From Enterobacter cloacae complex sp. R_G8 (GTDB taxonomy: Bacteria > Pseudomonadota > Gammaproteobacteria > Enterobacterales > Enterobacteriaceae), in NCBI RefSeq assembly GCF_024599795.1, contig NZ_CP102246.1, positions 3,472,001 to 3,536,000 of the forward strand: a stretch of 64,000 nucleotides of DNA. Reading direction: 5' to 3'. Under the pieces are notes generated by a model that did no database searches, was not told the DNA's origin, and was given only the letters and a program-made list of their open reading frames with translations. Below, piece after piece: positions 56,135 to 64,000 of the stretch; the first letter of the stretch is position 1; each line of letters begins with the position of its first letter. The position numbers and the translations under genes are program-made.

Positions 56135-58063
56135 TTACTCTTTGAAGGGGTTGCGCGTGGCGGCAGGTGCGCTCACGCCGACCGGCATGGAATGGTCCTG
56201 CTTTGGATAGGCAGGCAGGACGGCGTTATCGGTGTTCTCAACGATGCCGAGTTTTTTCTCCTCCAGACGCTGCTGTTGACGGGCGCGGATCTGGTCGTAT
56301 TTCTCCTTCGTCGCCGCGCTGTAGTTGTCGTCATCACGCAGGACGGTGGTATGGATAAAGACCATCAGGTTGCGCTTCGACGTATCCTCCGAGGTATAGC
56401 GGAACAGCTGTCCCACCAGCGGCAGATCGCCGAGCAGCGGCACTTTCGACACGTTCTGTTTGCTGACGTTTTCCATCAGACCGCCCAGCACCACCGTCTG
56501 GCCACTGTGGACCATCACTTCGTTGTTGATGGTACGGGTGTTGAAGGTTGGGCCGAGGCTGGCATCTTCGGTGGCGCTGGCATCCACGCTGGAGACCTCC
56601 TGTTCAATCTTCAGGTGGATCATGTCCCCGTCGTTGATCTGCGGAACAATCTTCAGCTTGGTACCAACGGTTTTACGCTCAACCGAGTTAAACACGTTGT
56701 CGCCGCTGGTGGTCTGAGAACCCGACAGCACCGGCACATCCTGACCCACGTTGAATGACGCCTCTTTGTTATCCAGCGTCACCACGCTTGGCGTGGAGAG
56801 AATATCGTTCTTGCCGCTGGTGGAAAGCGCGGTCAGGAGTGCGCCATAGTCACCGTTGAAGAAACCGGTCGCGAGGCCGGTAAAGGAGGCTCCTTTGATC
56901 GTGCCGTTTTTGATCTGGCTAATGGGCAGACCGGTCGAGCCGAACTGCACGCCGCCGTGTTTGCCGGTCCACTGCACGCCGAGATCCATGCCGTTACCGT
57001 CCTGCACTTCCGCGATGATGGCTTCCACCAGCACCTGCGGACGACGAATATCCAGCTTGTCGATCACCTTCTCCAGCGAGTTCATGACGTTTGGCTGGGC
57101 GGTGATCACCAGCGAGTTGGTTGACTCATCGGCGGTGATATTCAGTTCGCTGTTGGTTGTCGCAGTTTTGCTTTTCGCCGCACCGGCTTTGTCTTTCAGC
57201 TGTTCACCGATACCGGTCAGCACCGGCACCACTTTCGAGGCGTTGGCGTATTTCAGGTAAAAGACGCGGGTATTGCCCTCGTTGTTCTGCTCGCGATCGA
57301 GCTGGCCTATCAGTGAACGGGTGCGCGCGCGCGCATCTTCGGTCCCGCTGATCACCAGGCTGTTGGTTTCATCATCGGCCACCACTTTGGTCGCCAGCTG
57401 CGGGGCGTTCTGCCCTTTCTGCTCTTCATTGTTGAGGTTGTTCAACATATCGGAGAGCTCTTTGGCCGAGGCATAGCGCAACGGTACGATTTCACGACGC
57501 TGCATACCGGAACGGTCCACGCGCTCAACCAGATCCACCAGGCGGTTCACCACCGAGGCTTTACCGGTTAACAGCAGCACGTTGGAGGGTTCAAAATGGA
57601 CCACGTTGCCGATCCCCGAGGCATCGTTCAGCTGGCGCAGCAGCGGGGCCAGCTCGCGTACCGGCACGTTCTCCATGCGCACCACGCGGGTGATGATCTC
57701 ATCCCCTTTGCCCGGGTTTTTGCTGTCGGCCACCGGCACGCCAGCGGTACGCGCCACGCTGGAACGCACCACTTTGATCATGCCGTTATCCATTGGGATC
57801 ACCGACAGACCGTAGAGATCCAGCACGCTCAGGAAGAACTGATAATATTCATCTTCCGACAGCACGTTATAGGTTCTCACCGATACCGTGCCCTGAACGG
57901 AGGGATCGACGAGAATCGTTTTATTCAGATTGCGACTTACCGTATCGATAAATTCGCGAATATCGGTATTTTTAAAACTGGCGCTAAAGTTGGCTGCAAA
58001 CAGCGAACCGGAATATAACGACAATGCGGTCAGCGCCACGCACGCCCATGGAAATTTCTTCAT
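56135..58063 (-). CDS. gspD: Type II secretion outer-membrane secretin D
   Basis: 642 residues from the ATG at 58063; an in-frame GTG three codons earlier is possible. Signal peptide about 1-23 (SLFA). N0-N3 periplasmic domains (about 24-330), then the secretin beta-barrel (about 340-580) with ILSTPSVVTLDNKEASFNVG and VPLLGDLPLVGQLFR. A C-terminal tail of about 60 residues follows, as in secretins that bind a pilotin, yet no gspS-like pilotin gene is in the window. Forms the outer-membrane channel. Confidence 0.96.
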   Translation of the reverse strand: MKKFPWACVALTALSLYSGSLFAANFSASFKNTDIREFIDTVSRNLNKTILVDPSVQGTVSVRTYNVLSEDEYYQFFLSVLDLYGLSVIPMDNGMIKVVRSSVARTAGVPVADSKNPGKGDEIITRVVRMENVPVRELAPLLRQLNDASGIGNVVHFEPSNVLLLTGKASVVNRLVDLVERVDRSGMQRREIVPLRYASAKELSDMLNNLNNEEQKGQNAPQLATKVVADDETNSLVISGTEDARARTRSLIGQLDREQNNEGNTRVFYLKYANASKVVPVLTGIGEQLKDKAGAAKSKTATTNSELNITADESTNSLVITAQPNVMNSLEKVIDKLDIRRPQVLVEAIIAEVQDGNGMDLGVQWTGKHGGVQFGSTGLPISQIKNGTIKGASFTGLATGFFNGDYGALLTALSTSGKNDILSTPSVVTLDNKEASFNVGQDVPVLSGSQTTSGDNVFNSVERKTVGTKLKIVPQINDGDMIHLKIEQEVSSVDASATEDASLGPTFNTRTINNEVMVHSGQTVVLGGLMENVSKQNVSKVPLLGDLPLVGQLFRYTSEDTSKRNLMVFIHTTVLRDDDNYSAATKEKYDQIRARQQQRLEEKKLGIVENTDNAVLPAYPKQDHSMPVGVSAPAATRNPFKE

Positions 58064-58075
58064 GATGTACACTTG

Positions 58076-58849
58076 TTAATTGTTTAAAACATTAACCCGA
58101 ATATTTTCAAGGTGAGCGTGCCGCCTGACGACGACGTCCGCCTCTTTCATTTTCGACCAGTTGGCGATGATATTTTTCGCCTGCGCTTCTTTCGTCATAT
58201 CGACGTCATTGACTCTCACCACCACATCGCCTTTTTCCAGGCCTGCGTCACGGTAAAAAGGAGACATATTCCGTGGATTAATATTAAAGCCTTCCAGTTG
58301 GCCATTATCGATTAACGGTTTTAACACCAGATAATCATCGAGATGCAGACTGTCAGCGCCGGCATCTTTTTTCGATTTCGTCACCGGGCTATTGCCTGCA
58401 TCGCCCTTAAAATAAGGCGGCTGTTTGAGGGCGAGCGTTTGCTTCGTGCCTTCATACTGAACAACCACGTTATCTTTATTAATTTCATCCACATAGGCGT
58501 CGTCGAACCCCACCAGCGGTTCCCCTTCCCGGTAGCTCTGCTGCCCGGCGGGGGTCTTAATCACGGCGAACGACAACCACGACTCATCGCTGCGGATGAT
58601 GCCTTCAATTTCTGCAGACAGTGGCGCTTTTACCGCCGCCGGAACGTCGGCCTGACGGACCGCAGCCGTAAAAAGACCAAACGTTTTGTCACTGTTACGC
58701 GGTTTTAGCGGCGTCTTATCAGCATTCGCTAACTTATTCGTAACCTTTTTATAATCTTTAAAAACGACATAACCCTGCTGGCTGCAAAATATCAGCATGA
58801 GAAGCATGATGCAGGGCGTCATTAGCCTGGAAAGGAATGCGTTCCTCAT
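58076..58849 (-). CDS. gspC: Type II secretion inner-membrane protein C
   Basis: 257 residues from the ATG at 58849; the open frame runs 31 codons further up without family similarity. Membrane segment about 10-30, a homology region (about 70-150) that contacts GspD, and a C-terminal PDZ domain (AGLEKGDVVVRVNDVDMT near 205). It connects the inner platform with the secretin and helps select substrates. First gene of the minus-strand gspC-O operon, divergent from gspA. Confidence 0.92.
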   Translation of the reverse strand: MRNAFLSRLMTPCIMLLMLIFCSQQGYVVFKDYKKVTNKLANADKTPLKPRNSDKTFGLFTAAVRQADVPAAVKAPLSAEIEGIIRSDESWLSFAVIKTPAGQQSYREGEPLVGFDDAYVDEINKDNVVVQYEGTKQTLALKQPPYFKGDAGNSPVTKSKKDAGADSLHLDDYLVLKPLIDNGQLEGFNINPRNMSPFYRDAGLEKGDVVVRVNDVDMTKEAQAKNIIANWSKMKEADVVVRRHAHLENIRVNVLNN

Positions 58850-59038
58850 TATTATCGGGCCTTTTAGCAAAGCAGGAATTCGCAGCGGTATGCTGCATAA
58901 CTGAGTGAACAAATAGTAATAAGCGTGACCAGTGCAAACCACCGGCTTCGCTATTAACTTTAATGAAGAAAATGATTGACCGGAAAAAAAGGGAGTGTTA
59001 GATGCAGCCAGACAGGTTATTTTTACTCTGGTGTTAAA

Positions 59039-59067
59039 TTGACCATGACAGGGGCTTACCGTACTTT
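59039..59067 (+). promoter_or_regulatory. Candidate promoter of gspAB
   Basis: TTGACC (59039-59044), 17-bp spacer, TACTTT (59062-59067), about 40 bp before gspA. It lies in the 257-bp divergent gap with gspC. No convincing promoter was found for gspC. Confidence 0.45.
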
Positions 59068-59106
59068 TCGCCCATTGCTATTAAAGAGAAGAGACGGTAA
59101 GTCGTT

Positions 59107-60660
59107 ATGTATCAGAGCCATTTTAAATTCAGTACCCCGCCGTTCAGAAATATCACCCGCAAGTCGGGCGATTTTCTGGTGCCTTATCATCAGGATGTAT
59201 TTAATCTTCTGAAAGAGAAAAGCCAGCAGGCAGGGATCACCGGGCTCTTTTACCACGACAGCGAACTGCTGGGGCAGTTCAGCGATGCCCTCAAAGCCCA
59301 CAGCAAATCGGTGCTCTGTATTAATGCCTTTCCAAAGCTGAGCGCCAGTAGCCTGCTCTTCAAGCTCAACCCTGCGGCGAAAGAGAAGAACAAGCTCCAG
59401 GCGGTTGACGCCATTATTCGCCAGTGGCGCGATACAAAGCCGACCCACAAGGTGCTGGTGATCTCTCAGGCGCAGGCGATGAAAGCCAGCGGCTATGACG
59501 TGCTGAGTATACTGCTTACCCGTGCGCAGGAGCTGGATGTTCGCCTGTCGATTGTGCTGATGGGTACGGCCGACCAGGAAGTGATGCTGAAAGCCTCTGC
59601 CCTGCAGGAATATGTGCTGACCTGCCATACCCTGCGCAACCTGACCTGCCGTGAGTGCCTGAGCTACGTTGACGCCCAGTGTGAAGAGCACGGCGCGGAC
59701 GTCTCTCCGTTGACGCCCGCTCGCGTGAAAAAAATCCACGCCCTGACCAAAGGCAACATCAGCAAGCTGAACGAACTGGCCCATCTTTCCCTGCTGGCCG
59801 CCTGGACCGAACGCGCGCCCAACGTTGGACCGCGTCATTTGCGTCTCGCGAGCGGTGAAGCCCTTCCAGCGGCAAAACGTGGTAAAACGCTGGCCTCCAT
59901 CGGGTTATTGGCCTCTGTCCTGTTCGCCGCCTGCGGCTGGATGATGACGTCCTCTATTACGGCAAAACTGCCTGTGGCGCTGCCGGTACCGGCCAGCTGG
60001 AAACAGCAGGTTAAAACGCCAGACGCACCGGTATTACCGGTAATCGACAACGAGGTGGTAAATCAGCCCGATGCCATGCACCAGCTTTACGCCATGTGGG
60101 GGTATGACGCTTCTGCCGACGATGCGCTGTGCCAGAATGCCGCAAAAGTGAACCTGATGTGTAAACAGGGTAATGCCTCCCTGGACACGCTGGCGAATGG
60201 CGGTTATCCGTGGGTGAGCGAGATGAAAACGGGTGACCATATTAACTACGCCGTCGTGGCGAGGGCAGGAAAAGATTCCCTCGACCTGCTGATGAACAAC
60301 CGCACCTGGCAGGTGAGCCGCACGTGGTATAACCAGCACGCGACGGGCAATTACACCCTCCTGCACCGCCTGACACCGTCAGGCAAAGACGAAATCACCG
60401 CCGCCAGCGACCCTAAAGATCTTGCGTGGCTGGATCAGCAGCTGAGCGTGGCGCTGGGCGAAAGCGAAACGCACGATAAAAACTGGACGGCGGAGCTGAT
60501 GAAACGCACCCGCGAATTCCAGGAAAAAATGCACCTTCATGTTGACGGTATTGCGGGTGAAGACACCCTGATGCAGTTGATGCGCGAAACCCATACGACG
60601 CCGAGCGTGCTGATCCAGACCACCCAGGCTACCCCGACTACGCAAGAGAAACACGCATAA
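59107..60660 (+). CDS. gspA: GspA/ExeA-like protein with degenerate ATPase domain
   Basis: 517 residues. An N-terminal AAA-type domain (about 1-250), one membrane segment (about 262-281), and a periplasmic part with a PG_binding_1 domain near 460-495 (TREFQEKMHLHVDGIAGEDT). ExeA/GspA of relatives have GxxGxGKT and DE motifs; here the Walker A place (about 44-56) reads ITGLFYHDSELLG and the Walker B place (about 116-123) reads VLVISQAQ, so ATP hydrolysis is unlikely. In Aeromonas ExeAB binds peptidoglycan and helps the secretin assemble. Divergent from gspC and overlapping gspB by one base. Confidence 0.85.
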   Translation: MYQSHFKFSTPPFRNITRKSGDFLVPYHQDVFNLLKEKSQQAGITGLFYHDSELLGQFSDALKAHSKSVLCINAFPKLSASSLLFKLNPAAKEKNKLQAVDAIIRQWRDTKPTHKVLVISQAQAMKASGYDVLSILLTRAQELDVRLSIVLMGTADQEVMLKASALQEYVLTCHTLRNLTCRECLSYVDAQCEEHGADVSPLTPARVKKIHALTKGNISKLNELAHLSLLAAWTERAPNVGPRHLRLASGEALPAAKRGKTLASIGLLASVLFAACGWMMTSSITAKLPVALPVPASWKQQVKTPDAPVLPVIDNEVVNQPDAMHQLYAMWGYDASADDALCQNAAKVNLMCKQGNASLDTLANGGYPWVSEMKTGDHINYAVVARAGKDSLDLLMNNRTWQVSRTWYNQHATGNYTLLHRLTPSGKDEITAASDPKDLAWLDQQLSVALGESETHDKNWTAELMKRTREFQEKMHLHVDGIAGEDTLMQLMRETHTTPSVLIQTTQATPTTQEKHA

Positions 60661-61268
60661 TGTCTACCATCTGCCTCGCTGCCCAGCGCAGCTATACCAC
60701 CGGCGAACCGGTCTGGTTTTCATGGCGTTTGCCGTCATTCAGTAAAATACTCAGCGTGTTGACGCTCTGGTGTCTGGGGCTGTGCGCGCTGATCGTCGCC
60801 GGGCTTTATGCCCATGTGTACTGGAATTTACGTCATCCGGCACCGGTGGTGAAAAAAGTGAGCGTCGTAAAAGCACAAACCAGTCTGTCGGATATGCACT
60901 ATGTGTATGTGACAAAACCATTCCCCCATCCGCAGCCTAAACCGCAGCAGGTGAAAGTGCAGGACGATTTACCGCCGATGGACAATATGCCGATCAACAA
61001 TGATGAAAATGACTGGCAGCAGGCCCCGGAGGGTGCATTACCGGATAACCCCGTCACCCATGATACCTCACGCGATACTTTGCCCGGCACCGGGGCACAC
61101 GAACAGGCGATGAAATCTGACGATGAGGGTTCGTTAAAAGCCCTGTTTATGCAGGCGCTAAAACAGCAGCAGGATGATATGGCGAAGGGAAAAATGCCTG
61201 CGCCACCGGTTGATGAAACGCCGAATGCGTCTCCTTCCATAATAAAAGGAGACGCCGGAGGAGATTAA
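60660..61268 (+). CDS. gspB: GspB-like protein
   Basis: 202 residues (139 in E. coli K-12 GspB). One membrane segment (about 32-53), then a Pro- and Asp-rich periplasmic stretch, ending in a short helix (GSLKALFMQALKQQQ near 156). GspB/ExeB/PulB partners GspA in secretin insertion. The call rests on the position after gspA, the one-base overlap and topology; sequence similarity is weak. The C-terminus converges on the regulator gene, overlapping it by 4 bp. Confidence 0.72.
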   Translation: MSTICLAAQRSYTTGEPVWFSWRLPSFSKILSVLTLWCLGLCALIVAGLYAHVYWNLRHPAPVVKKVSVVKAQTSLSDMHYVYVTKPFPHPQPKPQQVKVQDDLPPMDNMPINNDENDWQQAPEGALPDNPVTHDTSRDTLPGTGAHEQAMKSDDEGSLKALFMQALKQQQDDMAKGKMPAPPVDETPNASPSIIKGDAGGD

Positions 61269-61888
61269 TATTTTTCCGGTAAATTGGTCAGGCTAATCAG
61301 TCGTCCTTTTTCGACCACTATGTATTGCCCTTTTTTCAGATCGGAGAGGATTTTAATAATGGTGCTGCGTGCCAGGTTGGTGTATTCCTGAATGTAATCA
61401 TAAATATTAATATCGCGCTGGTGCTGAACAATCAGTTCGTTAATTTCAATCAGGAATTCACGTACAACGGAATAGGCACTGCGGGCAACTAAAACATCAT
61501 CGCGTTTGCTGAGCAAACAGATATACCATGCCAGCACTTTGGTAAGCTCAGGCCACAGCCCGAGCCGGGACATTAACTGCTGGAATTCATCTTTATGGAT
61601 GGTACGCACTACGGTGTTACTGCGCACCACGCCCTGCATATGTGCGGAATTGTAGAATATGGCGGAGAGACCGAAGATGCATTGTCCCTGCAGCGTAAAC
61701 ATACATAAATCATCAGAACTTCGGCGGAACTCCACTTCACCGCTGACAATAATGTGAATATTATCTGAGTTGCAGGTGGATATTTTTTGCCATTTTCTCA
61801 ACGTTTTTTCTTCATAACCAACCGTTGCAGAAATAATGGCTTCCATTTCATGATGGGGACGTGTTTTTTTACCAAAGATGCTTAACAT
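61265..61888 (-). CDS. IprA/YaiV-like transcriptional regulator, CRP-type
   Basis: 207 residues from the ATG at 61888; an in-frame TTG four codons earlier is also open. The N-terminal part (about 25-115) resembles a cyclic-nucleotide-binding-like barrel (SGEVEFRRS). The C-terminal part (about 155-205) is a winged helix with LARSTIIKILSDLKKGQYI. The pattern, with a final LPEKY, fits the IprA family. The regulator targets are unknown. It lies at the end of the T2SS region, convergent with gspAB, preceded by a gap with two palindromes. I infer it may control the neighbouring genes or itself. Confidence 0.75.
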   Translation of the reverse strand: MLSIFGKKTRPHHEMEAIISATVGYEEKTLRKWQKISTCNSDNIHIIVSGEVEFRRSSDDLCMFTLQGQCIFGLSAIFYNSAHMQGVVRSNTVVRTIHKDEFQQLMSRLGLWPELTKVLAWYICLLSKRDDVLVARSAYSVVREFLIEINELIVQHQRDINIYDYIQEYTNLARSTIIKILSDLKKGQYIVVEKGRLISLTNLPEKY

Positions 61889-62150
61889 TATTATACCCAA
61901 TTAAGATGTTTAAATAAGAAGTGATCCGGCACAGTGTTACATTGCCGTAAAAATGGATTCTGTATTTTTTTAAATTAATTAAATCGGCCCGGAACGGGGG
62001 ATTTATATTTGATTCATGCTGTGAATCGATGAAGCAATCTTAATTGAGGACGATTTTAAATCAATTTACTTAAAATGAATTGAGAATGTACTTAAGATTA
62101 ATCTTACGACTGATTCCGTTAAAGTGAGGCGTTCGGGGGTATCCGAAGGA
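61889..62150. promoter_or_regulatory. AT-rich upstream region of the regulator, two palindromes
   Basis: GATTCA-N5-TGAATC (62011-62027) and TAAGATTAATCTTA (62093-62106, a perfect 14-bp palindrome) are candidate operators. The gap also carries the downstream region of amiD. There is no gene. Confidence 0.4.
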
Positions 62151-62981
62151 TTACCCCTGCCCGTATTTCTCTAAAAGTGCTTCGGCAATGGCCATCGTTT
62201 CCACATCCGCGACACCGTTCCACAGCTGCGGCCTGAAGTGCATCTGGAACACCATAATGATGCGCTTCTGCTGGGCGGGAGTGCTATTGGCCGGTACGTC
62301 GTAACCGTAACGCGCGAGCAAATCGAGTAACGCTGCGGTGTCCACGGCCTGATACCGTGGCCGTCCGTTCATATAGAACGCCACGCGGGACGCGTCTGGC
62401 CAGGCACCAATCCCCTGCTCTGCAAGCTCGCGCCACGGGAACAGCGGGCCGGGATCGTCCTTACGCTGGGGCGCAATATCCGAATGGGCCACCACATTCT
62501 CGGGCTTAATGTTGTAGCGGGCGATAATGTCTTTTGCGAGCGGCACCAGGGCCGCAATTTGCGCAGTCTCAAACGGCGTAAAGTGCTTCACCCCGGCCGT
62601 TTTTTGCCAGCCACGGTTCTCCAGCTCTATGCCGACCGACGTATCATTAATACGGTTGGTGCCGCGCCAGAAGCTGATACCCGCATGCCAGGCCAGTTCG
62701 TTCTCAGGTACCAGCTGCCAGATGCGCGGCTTGCCGTCCGGTGCGGGCGGGTTGGCGGGGATCAAATAGTGGGAGCTGACGTTTTTGTCCGTTAGCGTGG
62801 CCAGCGAGCTGTCAAAATCATCGGCAGTGTAGTGGATAACCAGCACCTTAATACGCGGGTACGCCGCCTGCGCCTGATGACGGGTATCGAGCTCATAGGC
62901 GCCTTTATCGACAATGCCTTTTTCCGTGGCGCACCCTGCCAGCAACAGCGCCAGCAGGAGTGTTGAAAACGCGCGTTTCAT
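62151..62981 (-). CDS. amiD: N-acetylmuramoyl-L-alanine amidase AmiD (lipoprotein)
   Basis: 276 residues, equal to E. coli AmiD. Lipobox LLAG-Cys17. Zinc ligands His50 (HYTAD), His166 (AHSD) and Asp176 (KDDPGP); Glu119 in GIELEN is the likely catalytic base. An amidase domain is followed by a C-terminal PG-binding domain. It cleaves the amide between MurNAc and L-Ala in the outer-membrane periplasmic face. Start overlaps the ybjQ stop by 4 bp. Confidence 0.96.
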   Translation of the reverse strand: MKRAFSTLLLALLLAGCATEKGIVDKGAYELDTRHQAQAAYPRIKVLVIHYTADDFDSSLATLTDKNVSSHYLIPANPPAPDGKPRIWQLVPENELAWHAGISFWRGTNRINDTSVGIELENRGWQKTAGVKHFTPFETAQIAALVPLAKDIIARYNIKPENVVAHSDIAPQRKDDPGPLFPWRELAEQGIGAWPDASRVAFYMNGRPRYQAVDTAALLDLLARYGYDVPANSTPAQQKRIIMVFQMHFRPQLWNGVADVETMAIAEALLEKYGQG

Positions 62982-63301
62982 CGACGGGTTTTCACCGCCG
63001 TACCGCTTACGCTCACCATCAGCATGCTGGCATCTTTACCGACGGTTTCGTAGTCGATATCAATCCCCACGACCGCATCGGCCCCCAGCGCTTTGGCCTG
63101 CTCGCCCAGCTCTTTAAAGGCAATTTCGCGGGCTTTACGCAGCTCTTTTTCATAAGCGCCAGAGCGGCCGCCGACAATATCTCGGATACCGGCAAAGAAG
63201 TCGCGAAAAATGTTGGCCCCCAGGATGGCTTCACCCGTGACCACACCGCAATACTCGGTAATCGGCTGCCCTTCCAGGGTTGGCGTTGTTGAAAACTGCA
63301 T
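62978..63301 (-). CDS. ybjQ: YbjQ family protein
   Basis: 107 residues, matching E. coli YbjQ. Conserved small heavy-metal-binding-type (YbjQ_1) domain: SFTTP-like start [26 protein letters not shown] near 76. Function unknown; pentameric in structures of relatives. First of ybjQ-amiD, divergent from ybjP over 107 bp. Confidence 0.95.
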   Translation of the reverse strand: MQFSTTPTLEGQPITEYCGVVTGEAILGANIFRDFFAGIRDIVGGRSGAYEKELRKAREIAFKELGEQAKALGADAVVGIDIDYETVGKDASMLMVSVSGTAVKTRR

Positions 63302-63408
63302 GGTTTCTCTCCTTCTTTAGCGTTCAATGCCTTAGCCCATAACTTCACCAGCATTATCGGTCCGTTACGCTATGATTGAAAGGATAGTTAATAAATAAGG
63401 AAATCAAC

Positions 63409-63927
63409 ATGCGCTACTCTGCTTTAACGCTTTTGGTGCCCTGCGCGCTGGTACTCAGCGCGTGTACCACCACGGTCACGCCAGCCTTTAAGGATATCGG
63501 TACCCGCAGCGGCCCCTGTACAGAGGGCGGCCCGGATACCGTGGCGCAACAGTTCTATGATTATCGCATTCAACACCGCAGCAACGATCTCACCGGCCTG
63601 CGTCCGTACCTGAGCGATGGGCTGGCAAAACTGCTGAACGATGCCTCTCGCGATCCGCAGCATAACGCACTGCTGAAATCCGATCCGTTCTCCAGCCGCG
63701 CCACACTGCCGGACAGCGCCGAGGTGGCCAGCGCCTCGACCATCCCGAACACGGATGCGCGAAACATTCCTCTGCGCGTGAAGCTGACCCAGGGAACCCA
63801 GACCTGGCAGGATGAAGTGCTGATGATCCGCGAAGGTCAGTGCTGGGCGGTGGACGACGTACGCTATGTCGGCGGCAGCGTTCATGCCCCGGCAGGCACG
63901 CTGCGCCAGTCGATTGAGAATCGTTAA
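63409..63927 (+). CDS. ybjP: Lipoprotein YbjP
   Basis: 172 residues (171 in E. coli). Lipobox VLSAC with Cys19. The rest (GPCTEGGPDTVAQQFYDYR near residue 35, GGSVHAPAGTLRQSIENR end) matches E. coli YbjP closely. Outer-membrane lipoprotein of unknown function. In E. coli it precedes the art operon for arginine import, which would lie to the right of this window. Confidence 0.95.
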   Translation: MRYSALTLLVPCALVLSACTTTVTPAFKDIGTRSGPCTEGGPDTVAQQFYDYRIQHRSNDLTGLRPYLSDGLAKLLNDASRDPQHNALLKSDPFSSRATLPDSAEVASASTIPNTDARNIPLRVKLTQGTQTWQDEVLMIREGQCWAVDDVRYVGGSVHAPAGTLRQSIENR

Positions 63928-63964
63928 ACCTTCTGTTTCAGAATTGTAAACCCCGAAAAATGTG

Positions 63965-63986
63965 CGGCATTTCATGCGGAATGCCG
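63965..63986. other. Hairpin downstream of ybjP
   Basis: CGGCATT (63965-63971) and AATGCCG (63980-63986) with an 8-nt loop. It may end ybjP or belong to the control region of the next gene, which lies outside the window. Confidence 0.4.
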
Positions 63987-64000
63987 ACATTTATACTCGC

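Overview
The window is core chromosome of an Enterobacteriaceae member close to Enterobacter, Lelliottia or Leclercia. About thirty proteins match E. coli K-12 proteins I know, mostly at equal length and in E. coli order: pflA, ycaD, dmsABC, serS, rarA, lolA, ftsK, lrp, trxB, cydDC, aat, infA, clpA, clpS, cspD, macBA, ybjX, ybjD, aqpZ, lysO, hcp, hcr, poxB, ltaE, ybjT, ybjS, amiD, ybjQ, ybjP. Family names rest on recall of these sequences and on visible motifs; no search was run.

Layout. 1-6.6 kb is anaerobic metabolism: the end of pflA, a CigR-like secreted protein, ycaD and dmsABC behind a putative FNR promoter. 6.8-14.6 kb holds serS, rarA, lolA, ftsK and lrp, all on the minus strand. 15.2-24.4 kb holds trxB, cydDC, aat and infA facing clpA, clpS and cspD; aat, clpS and clpA together form the N-degron pathway. 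The serW tRNA found between infA and clpA in E. coli is missing. 24.4-30.3 kb has macAB divergent from ybjX, then ybjD. 30.6-38.6 kb has aqpZ, lysO, the nitrosative-stress pair hcp-hcr (FNR-like and NsrR-like sites), an extra DoxX gene, and poxB-ltaE. ybjT and ybjS end the left core at 41.15 kb.

The accessory region is about 42.5-62.1 kb, between ybjS and amiD, which are neighbours in E. coli. It holds a type II secretion cluster (gspC-M and gspO on minus, gspAB divergent), two large modular chitinases (GH18 and GH19), a small lytic transglycosylase and an IprA-like regulator. I read it as a self-contained chitin-degrading secretion module: the chitinases are the likely substrates, gspAB and the transglycosylase may help the machine cross peptidoglycan, and the end gene may be its regulator. 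GspA has lost both ATPase motifs, and no gspN or pilotin gene is present.

At the left edge of the accessory region a complete 1285-bp IS481-family element sits in the apex of a hairpin-forming intergenic repeat, with a 5-bp target duplication. Two intact copies of the same repeat lie elsewhere in the window. No tRNA, rRNA, CRISPR or prophage was seen.
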